Assembly (NCBI GenBank): GCA_016177385.1
Contig: JACOVJ010000019.1
Coordinates: 1-5,856, forward strand
Direction of reading: 5' to 3'
Source: Candidatus Niyogiibacteriota bacterium
GTDB lineage: Bacteria > Patescibacteriota > Minisyncoccia > HO2-45-28
DNA: 5,856 nucleotides
Under the pieces are notes generated by a model that was not told where the DNA came from, did no database searches, and saw only the letters and a program-made list of their open reading frames with translations. The position numbers and the translations under genes were made by a program. Shown here one piece after another: positions 1-4,524 of this stretch (position 1 is its first letter; each line of letters begins with the position of its first letter).

Positions 1-2
1 AG

Positions 3-23
3 AAGGGATTTTTTGTTGTCTAA
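3..23 (+). CDS. possible last codons of an upstream gene (partial)
   Basis: The frame beginning at base 3 reads KGFFVV and ends at a TAA at 21-23, five bases before the next ATG. Because the genes here are packed with gaps of a few bases or overlaps, this could be the C-terminus of the preceding operon gene. Only six codons are visible, so neither coding status nor product can be judged. The other two forward frames are also open across this edge. Confidence 0.2.
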   Translation, partial: KGFFVV

Positions 24-28
24 AAATC

Positions 29-532
29 ATGAATTCAAAGATCATTATCGGTGTTTTTGCGTCGGTTCTGCTGCTGGGAGCGCTTCTATGGTTCGTACGG
101 TCCGGGACATCGGATACGGCCGCCGTATCGCTCACATCCGGTAGCGCGCTCAGCGCAGAGGAAACGTATTTCGATTTCGGAACTATCAGTATGGCCGCCG
201 GCAACGTGAGCCATGCCTTTTGGGTGAAAAACGCGGGTTCGGAGCCGGTCGTGCTCGAAAAAATGTACACATCATGCATGTGCACGAGCGCATCATTCCT
301 TAAAGACGGCAAGGTGCGCGGTCCGTATGGAATGCCGGGACATAACAGCTTTATCCCCAAAATAAGCGAAACGCTCGGTCCGGATGAGGAGGCGGTCATT
401 GAGGCCGTGTTCGATCCAGCCGCGCACGGTCCCGCCGGGGTCGGTCTTGCGGAGCGGTCCGTTTACATCGAAACCAATTCGGCAGAGTCGCCGACGCTCG
501 AGCTTACGTTCCGGGCGGAGGTAACGCGCTAA
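29..532 (+). CDS. membrane-anchored DUF1573 domain protein
   Basis: Residues 4-23 form a hydrophobic signal anchor, so the rest of the 167-residue protein should lie outside the cytoplasmic membrane. The mature part carries DUF1573 hallmarks in order: a YFDFGTI stretch at 47-53, a FWVKNAG strand at 64-70, a YTSCMCT motif at 80-86 (C83, C85), and a late HGPAGVG...R.VYIETN segment at about 133-150. DUF1573 is an Ig-like beta-sandwich domain without a firmly established biochemical role. The CxC is CMC where the family more usually has CGC, and it is the only cysteine pair in the protein, so redox or metal contact is possible. The reading frame stays open to the left edge, but the clean Lys-then-hydrophobic N-terminus supports the ATG at 29. 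The best purine stretch (AGAAGGGA, 1-8) is too far away to be a convincing ribosome site. The next gene begins six bases after its stop, so co-transcription with the CcdA-like gene is likely. Confidence 0.85.
   Translation: MNSKIIIGVFASVLLLGALLWFVRSGTSDTAAVSLTSGSALSAEETYFDFGTISMAAGNVSHAFWVKNAGSEPVVLEKMYTSCMCTSASFLKDGKVRGPYGMPGHNSFIPKISETLGPDEEAVIEAVFDPAAHGPAGVGLAERSVYIETNSAESPTLELTFRAEVTR
517..522 (+). promoter_or_regulatory. candidate Shine-Dalgarno GGAGGT for the first CcdA-like gene
   Basis: This is the best match to an anti-16S sequence near any start in the window. It lies inside the end of the DUF1573 gene, but 16 bases separate it from the ATG at 539, longer than the usual 5-10. No closer in-frame start lies between them. 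It may act weakly or through coupling to the upstream gene's termination. Confidence 0.3.
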
Positions 533-538
533 AAATCC

Positions 539-1426
539 ATGGATATCATTTTTTCCGCTTCGATCATCACGGCGTTTTTCGCGGGCGTGGTCGCCCTGTT
601 CGCCCCGTGCTGCATCACGGTGCTTCTTCCCGCATATCTGGCAAGCGCATTCCGCGAGAAAAAACATGTGTTGAAAATGACGTTCATCTTTTTTGCGGGG
701 ATCGCGGTCATTCTCGTGCCGATCGGTTTGGGTGCGGCAGGCCTCGCGCGCGTGTTCCGCGATTTCCACCGCGAAATGTATCTTATCGGCGGTTTTCTGA
801 TGATCGCGCTTGCCGGTATGGCCGTGGCCGGCAAGGGACTCGCACTCATTCCGATGCCAAAACGAATGGCGCCGAGCGCCGATGCCACTCATCCCAAGTC
901 CGTATTCCTCCTCGGCGTGTTCTCGGGCGCGGCGACCTCGTGCTGTGCGCCGGTGCTTGCCGGCGCCCTGACGCTGGCGGCGATCTCCGGCGCGTTCTGG
1001 AAGGCGCTCGTCGTCGTTTTCGCGTATGTGTTCGGGATGACGTTCCCGCTCTTTATTGCCGCGTATTTTTACGACCGGTTCAAAATCGAAAATTCGCGGT
1101 TCATTCAGGGCAAACTTCTGGAATGGAAAATCGGCGGGCGGACCTTTCTTGTCCATTCGACCAATCTTGCCGCAGGCGCAGTCTTTCTCGTGATGGGTGC
1201 GACACTCATCGGTCTTGCGCTTTCCGGCAACGCATTCTGGGCGCCGTCGTTCCAAGCCGAGATCGGCATGGTGGCGAACCGCTGGTCGAATGCTCTGTTC
1301 AATGCGCTATCCGGCGTTCCCGAACTTATGGGCGGCGCCATCATTATAGGAATTTTCTTTTTTTTCCTTTACCGGATGAGAAAAAATTCCGCAAAGCAGG
1401 ATCATTCCGAAGAACACCATGAATGA
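539..1426 (+). CDS. CcdA/DsbD-type thiol-redox membrane transporter with vicinal Cys pairs
   Basis: A 295-residue polytopic membrane protein of the CcdA/DsbD transmembrane family, which carries reducing equivalents from cytosolic thioredoxin-like proteins to extracytoplasmic thiol proteins. Two pseudo-symmetric Cys motifs are visible: APCCITVLLPAYL at 22-34 (C24, C25), matching the PCxxPLLPAY signature of the first CcdA helix, and SGAATSCCAPVLAG at about 129-142 (C135, C136) for the fourth helix. Hydrophobic spans lie roughly at 5-34, 46-70, 80-98, 122-150, 155-177, 205-228 and 265-286. The usual family has six spans; the extra C-terminal one ends in a short His/acid tail (DHSEEHHE). The loop between spans 3 and 4 contains basic and Pro residues. 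It is odd that both active positions are CC doublets. The protein is longer than typical CcdA (about 220-240 residues). Its TGA stop overlaps the next gene by 8 bp. The family call is strong; electron transport rather than metal transport is inferred. Confidence 0.88.
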   Translation: MDIIFSASIITAFFAGVVALFAPCCITVLLPAYLASAFREKKHVLKMTFIFFAGIAVILVPIGLGAAGLARVFRDFHREMYLIGGFLMIALAGMAVAGKGLALIPMPKRMAPSADATHPKSVFLLGVFSGAATSCCAPVLAGALTLAAISGAFWKALVVVFAYVFGMTFPLFIAAYFYDRFKIENSRFIQGKLLEWKIGGRTFLVHSTNLAAGAVFLVMGATLIGLALSGNAFWAPSFQAEIGMVANRWSNALFNALSGVPELMGGAIIIGIFFFFLYRMRKNSAKQDHSEEHHE

Positions 1427-2381
1427 ACAAACGACGGTTCCCCGCTATCGCTTCCTTGCGGCAAGTATTTTGGTTTCATCATTTGTTCTTGCGGGAGCGT
1501 GGCTCTACACGGCGCCTCGACCGGATCCGTTGCAAAATACGGCTGCCGTTCCGGACGCAGACATTCAGAAAAAATCCGTGCTTGAGGAAAAGGTTTTGCC
1601 GTCCGACGGGATCGCTCTGCCGGTTCGCTGGGGAGACCTTGGCATTAAAATGGCGGGCGTCGGTGTTGTTGACCGAGAAAAATTTGAAGCGCTGTACGCA
1701 AACCATGGAGAGTTCGACCTCGAGGCGCGGCGTCTGTTCGGCGAAGAGATGAACGAGCCGCTTCGGATGACGCCGGAAAATGCCGGACTGTTGCTGAATC
1801 TCTTTTGGGCGTTGGGGCTCGGCACGAAGAATGATATTTTGGAACAAGGACCGATAGCGGATCCGAAATACGGAGGCGCGGACACGTTTGCGTCTACCGC
1901 CGGCTGGACCATCGCCCAAGGCGACCCGATGAATCACTACAGCCGGCATCCGTTCGTCCTACTTACCAAAGAACAGCAAGACCTGGTGAGGCGGGTGAGT
2001 AAAAATATCTATCGCCCCTGTTGTCCCAATCCGGTCTATTTCCCGGACTGCAATCACGGCATGGCGATGCTCGGATTTTTGGAGCTCATGGCATCGCAGG
2101 GTGTCTCCGAACAGGATATGTGGAAGGCCGCGCTAGCCGTCAATTCTTACTGGTTCCCCGATACGTACATAACGATCGCGACTTACATGAAAAACAAAGG
2201 AGTTCCGTGGGAAAAAGTAAATCCGCGGGAAATGCTGGGGATCAATTATTCGAGCGCATCGGGATATGCGCGCATAGCGGCACAAGCACAATTACAGCCG
2301 CAACGCGGCGGGAGCGGATGCGGAGTGGATACGGGTCAACAAGCCGAACCGCAGCGAGAGCGGGGCGGATGCAGCATATAA
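1419..2381 (+). CDS. anchored extracytoplasmic protein of unknown family with CC-x8-C-x-H cluster
   Basis: I cannot assign a named family. Residues 11-30 form a signal anchor, followed by a polar linker to about 75 and a soluble, probably mostly helical domain at about 100-290. Its core is a NIYRPCCPNPVYFPDCNHGMAM stretch near 196-217, giving C201, C202, C211 and H213, after which come helix-like segments (LGFLELMASQGVS; NSYWFPDTYITIATYMKNKG). Other distinctive parts are GGADTFASTAGWT near 152-164 and NYSSASGYARI near 280-290. The C-terminus is Gln/Gly/Arg-rich and carries C301 and C318 in two similar tail units. Four close Cys/His ligands suggest metal binding or thiol redox chemistry outside the cell membrane, and an operon position between two CcdA-like genes fits a substrate of reduced-thiol delivery. 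I recall similar unnamed proteins in Patescibacteria. The PCYCGC-motif family is a conceivable distant relative, but the motif spacing differs. The start is the ATG overlapping the previous stop (ATGAATGA); only a weak distant AGGA precedes it. Confidence 0.8.
   Translation: MNEQTTVPRYRFLAASILVSSFVLAGAWLYTAPRPDPLQNTAAVPDADIQKKSVLEEKVLPSDGIALPVRWGDLGIKMAGVGVVDREKFEALYANHGEFDLEARRLFGEEMNEPLRMTPENAGLLLNLFWALGLGTKNDILEQGPIADPKYGGADTFASTAGWTIAQGDPMNHYSRHPFVLLTKEQQDLVRRVSKNIYRPCCPNPVYFPDCNHGMAMLGFLELMASQGVSEQDMWKAALAVNSYWFPDTYITIATYMKNKGVPWEKVNPREMLGINYSSASGYARIAAQAQLQPQRGGSGCGVDTGQQAEPQRERGGCSI
2298..2378 (+). repeat. degenerate duplication encoding two PQR...GGxC tails
   Basis: The last 27 codons of the unknown extracytoplasmic protein contain two related units: PQRGGSGCGV at residues 294-303 and PQRERGGCSI at residues 311-320, separated by DTGQQAE. 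The DNA is similar too: both copies pair a GAGCGG with a GCGGATGC (overlapping in the first copy, five bases apart in the second). Each unit supplies one cysteine close to the C-terminus. This suggests an old short tandem duplication of a flexible Cys tail. The similarity is imperfect, and low-complexity Gln/Gly/Arg composition could produce part of it. Confidence 0.5.
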
Positions 2382-2413
2382 CGTTTCCACATTATCAAAT
2401 AAACAAAACGAGC

Positions 2414-2440
2414 ATGTTCAATTTTTTCAGGAAAATATGA
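2414..2440 (+). other. possible 8-codon leader ORF coupled to the DUF3105 gene
   Basis: In the AT-rich 55-base gap between two genes, an ATG opens the short peptide MFNFFRKI, whose TGA overlaps the DUF3105 start codon in an ATGA arrangement. This matches the coupling style of the other junctions. It has no convincing ribosome site of its own and is short enough to arise by chance. It may simply be spacer containing the AGGA site of the next gene. Confidence 0.15.
2429..2432 (+). promoter_or_regulatory. candidate ribosome binding site AGGA for the DUF3105 gene
   Basis: AGGA is followed by four bases (AAAT) and the ATG at 2437. The spacing is on the short side but usable. It supports the ATG at 2437 as the start of a gene that does not overlap its confirmed upstream neighbour. 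The rest of the gap, 2382-2428, is AT-rich, and I see no credible hairpin terminator or promoter in it. Confidence 0.4.
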
Positions 2441-3057
2441 ATGAAGAACAACAGCCATACGAATTAAGAAAAGAGGAGCGGCAAAGGCAAAAGGAACAGG
2501 AACGGCATGCCGCGCGGAGTACGCGCGTTATCGGCAGACTCAGAGGGTATGTCATCATCGCCGCCGTGACCGTCGCGGTATCCTACGGCATCTATTTTTG
2601 GGCGGGGAGCGTGGCGCCGAAGGGGGAGGATTTTAGCCGCGCCGTCCCTTCAATGGGAGAAAATCATATCGCCGTAGGCAGCGCATTGCCCGAGTACAAT
2701 TCGAATCCGCCGACATCCGGACCGCATTACGGCCAAACGGCCCAATCGGGTTTTCGCGAAGAGGCGATCGCCGATCAACATATCATCCATAATTTGGAAC
2801 ACGGCGATATCTGGATCGCGTATCACCCCCGTATTGCGGATGAAATAAAAGAGGAGTTAAAACAATTCGCGGCCGCGAAGGTCATTATTACGCCGCGCGA
2901 AGCGAACGAAACGGATATCGCGCTTGCCGCATGGGGCCGGCTCGATACATTCAATGTGGAAAACAATGGTTTGCCCGCCCAAAGAATCAATGATTTCATC
3001 ACGCGCTATATCAACAAAGGCCCGGAGAAAGTATCCGGAGCAAGCGGGGGCGTATGA
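2437..3057 (+). CDS. membrane-anchored DUF3105 domain protein
   Basis: A 206-residue protein with a strongly charged, probably coiled-coil cytosolic N-terminus (residues 8-30, rich in Arg, Lys, Glu and Gln), one membrane span at about 38-57, and an extracytoplasmic DUF3105 domain at about 65-195. The family signature is clear: NPPTSGPHYG at 90-99 and IIHNLEHGDIWIAYHP at 116-131. The conserved His residues H97, H118, H122 and H130 with E121 look like a metal site or catalytic cluster, but the family has no settled biochemical function. There are no cysteines in this protein, so it is probably not itself a thiol-redox substrate. If it belongs to the module, metal binding through His is the more natural role. 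The start is chosen because AGGA precedes it and the charged N-terminus begins there. It overlaps the second CcdA-like gene by 4 bp (ATGA), implying coupled translation. Confidence 0.87.
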   Translation: MNEEQQPYELRKEERQRQKEQERHAARSTRVIGRLRGYVIIAAVTVAVSYGIYFWAGSVAPKGEDFSRAVPSMGENHIAVGSALPEYNSNPPTSGPHYGQTAQSGFREEAIADQHIIHNLEHGDIWIAYHPRIADEIKEELKQFAAAKVIITPREANETDIALAAWGRLDTFNVENNGLPAQRINDFITRYINKGPEKVSGASGGV

Positions 3058-4028
3058 ATATGAATGCGAAAACCATTAAAATTTGGCTGACAGCCGCCGC
3101 GTTTGTTCTCTTTTCCGTCATTCTGATCGGTCTTTTCAGTTTGTGGACATCGCCGGAGTTTATTCCCGGCTATTCCCTGTCCTTTCTCGCCGGCATTTCG
3201 ATGATTTTTTTGCCGTGCACGTTTCCGTTGGTATTCATCATTGTGCCGCTCGCGCTTTCAAAAAGAATCGGCAGGGGACTCATGATGGCGCTTCTTTTCG
3301 GCGCGGGGCTCACGCTTACCTTCACGCTCTATGGGATGGCCCTTGGCTGGCTTGGAGGATTTGTGGAGCTCTATCGGGTTATCAGCTGGATGCTTGTTCT
3401 CGGAGGAGTCGCGGCGTTACTGTTCGGTATTTCAGAACTCGATCTCATCAAGTTCAAATTGCCGTTCCGGCAAACGATCCTTCCCGCTTCATTGCAAGGC
3501 AAAAATGATTATATCCGCAGTTTCTTTTTGGGATTCTTTCTCGGCAATGCCGGCGTGGGGTGTCCCAATCCCGCTTTCTATATTCTCTTCGGCTATGTCG
3601 CAACGCTCGGCATTCCGACCGTCGGCGCGTCGCTCGGCGCGCTTCACGGCCTCGGACGGATCGTGCCGCTTCTTTTCCTGGTCGTGCTGGCGCTGCTGGG
3701 CATTAATGCGATGAACAAACTCTCCGTATATCAGGATAAAGTGAAGCGCTGGGTCGCGTGGGCGCTGGTGGGGCTCGGCGCATTTATTTTCAATTACGGC
3801 TTTTTTGGCATGGCATGGTTCGAGGATTCGATCATTCATCAGAGCTGGAACAGGTTTTTGGAAATAACATTCCCCAAAATTGCGGAGTCGGCGGTCATTG
3901 AATCATCATTAAATCTTCCGCAGGGAACGGGAGGAATCGTCCCGTGGCTTGTATTCGCGGGCGTGATCAGCGCCATTCTTCTCTGGGATGCGTTTCGCAG
4001 ACGCAAAGCAGAAACCGCAAATCTATGA
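3054..4028 (+). CDS. second CcdA/DsbD-like membrane protein
   Basis: A 324-residue polytopic membrane protein related to the DsbD/CcdA transmembrane domain but clearly different from the 295-residue one upstream. Hydrophobic spans lie roughly at 10-31, 42-66, 75-98, 106-124, 155-182, 185-215, 228-252 and 293-312. The two expected active cysteines are present once each: IFLPCTFPLVFIIVPLAL at 51-68 (C55, a PCxxP motif) and GNAGVGCPNPAFYILFGY at about 164-181 (C170, in a CPNP motif). Family members use such a Cys pair to move reducing equivalents across the membrane. An extra extracytoplasmic or loop segment between the last two spans (about 253-292) and a basic C-terminus (FRRRKAE) extend it beyond standard CcdA. 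The ATG at 3054 overlaps the previous stop; a second ATG at 3060 is better spaced from the GGGGG at 3046-3050 and would remove two residues. It overlaps the next gene by 4 bp. The exact partner protein is not evident. Confidence 0.85.
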   Translation: MNMNAKTIKIWLTAAAFVLFSVILIGLFSLWTSPEFIPGYSLSFLAGISMIFLPCTFPLVFIIVPLALSKRIGRGLMMALLFGAGLTLTFTLYGMALGWLGGFVELYRVISWMLVLGGVAALLFGISELDLIKFKLPFRQTILPASLQGKNDYIRSFFLGFFLGNAGVGCPNPAFYILFGYVATLGIPTVGASLGALHGLGRIVPLLFLVVLALLGINAMNKLSVYQDKVKRWVAWALVGLGAFIFNYGFFGMAWFEDSIIHQSWNRFLEITFPKIAESAVIESSLNLPQGTGGIVPWLVFAGVISAILLWDAFRRRKAETANL

Positions 4029-4249
4029 AAATACTTTTTTCTACAATGACAACTCTGATTTTCTCGGCGCCGTATGTGTTTGCGCACGAAGAAGGAACCG
4101 AAATTACCGATGTCGCCGAATCGGATTGGGTCGGCCCGCTTGTCGCCGTTATCGTGATTATTGTCGCGATTATTGCGGCGCGGGCAATTTACGCAAGGTC
4201 GGGCGCGAACAAACAAATTAAGAATAATAACCAAATACAAAACGTATGA
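4025..4249 (+). CDS. small exported single-span membrane protein, unknown function
   Basis: A 74-residue protein I do not recognise. Residues 1-20 look like a cleavable signal peptide (hydrophobic core, then SAPYVFA with likely cleavage before H21). An acidic segment HEEGTEITDVAESDW (21-35) is followed by one membrane span at about 36-57 (Val/Ile/Ala-rich) and a basic, Asn/Gln-rich tail (58-74). The His and acidic residues just after the predicted cleavage site could touch a metal, but that is a guess. There are no cysteines. The frame is also open upstream to an ATG at 3944, but that start would overlap the CcdA-like gene by 85 bp and lose the signal peptide; the ATGA overlap at 4025 matches the neighbouring junctions. 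No Shine-Dalgarno site is visible, so coupled reinitiation is likely. A small accessory subunit of the adjacent membrane protein is one possibility. Confidence 0.7.
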   Translation: MKILFSTMTTLIFSAPYVFAHEEGTEITDVAESDWVGPLVAVIVIIVAIIAARAIYARSGANKQIKNNNQIQNV

Positions 4250-4500
4250 TCAAAGTAACCCTTATTCGTCCCCCCGGTTGCGCCCATTGCGCGGCCGTGA
4301 AAATGACGCTCGAAAAAATGAAAAACGATTACCCGGAGCTTACGATTGAGGAAATCGATATGACCACTCCCGAGGGTCAGGCGTTGGTGCAAAAATACAA
4401 CATTCTTTCCAGTCCCGGAATTCTGATAAATGATGAATTCTTCGCATTTGGCGGCGCGACCGAAGAGCAATTCAGAAAAAAATTCGATGCATTAAAATAG
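4246..4500 (+). CDS. glutaredoxin/thioredoxin-like small CxxC protein
   Basis: An 84-residue cytosolic protein without signal peptide or membrane span. It has the layout of a minimal thioredoxin-fold redox protein: strand VTLIR (4-8), active site PPGCAHCAAVK at 9-19 with C12 and C15 at the start of the first helix, strand LTIEEIDM (about 33-40), the SSPGILI segment with the expected cis-Pro P57 before a strand, and a GG turn at about 69-70 leading into the C-terminal helix. The length matches glutaredoxin/NrdH-like or thioredoxin_3-type proteins. The CAHC dipeptide differs from thioredoxin CGPC and glutaredoxin CPYC. Its likely role is dithiol exchange in the cytosol, plausibly as electron donor or acceptor for the adjacent CcdA-like transporter. 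The start overlaps the previous gene by 4 bp and has no visible Shine-Dalgarno site. The TAG stop lies in the same frame as the ATPase gene, 24 bases upstream of it. Confidence 0.85.
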   Translation: MIKVTLIRPPGCAHCAAVKMTLEKMKNDYPELTIEEIDMTTPEGQALVQKYNILSSPGILINDEFFAFGGATEEQFRKKFDALK

Positions 4501-4524
4501 CAAAGCCGTTATTCATTAACGATC

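Noticed and set aside
293..1255. Long open frame (320 codons) on the minus strand
   Set aside because: It lies opposite the DUF1573 and CcdA-like genes, its product is rich in Arg, His, Glu and Gly without domains or membrane spans, and it spans a gene boundary. It is a codon-composition shadow.
1479..1949. Minus-strand open frames opposite the unknown extracytoplasmic gene
   Set aside because: They have basic low-information products, no recognisable motif and no sensible start context. The plus-strand protein here has a signal anchor and a structured domain.
2297..2309. GCCGC-AAC-GCGGC hairpin as a possible terminator
   Set aside because: It has only five base pairs, lies inside coding sequence and lacks a following T run. 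It is better explained by repetitive Arg/Gly codons.
2382..2413. Possible promoter in the gap (TTTCCA ... TATCAA-like words)
   Set aside because: Spacing and match to -35/-10 elements are poor, and AT-rich spacers give such words by chance.
2022..3572. Shared CPNP tetrapeptide in the unknown protein (C202) and in the second CcdA-like protein (C170)
   Set aside because: The surrounding sequence is unrelated (soluble domain versus membrane helix). A four-residue match with Pro and Asn is likely coincidence or at most convergent use of a CP motif.
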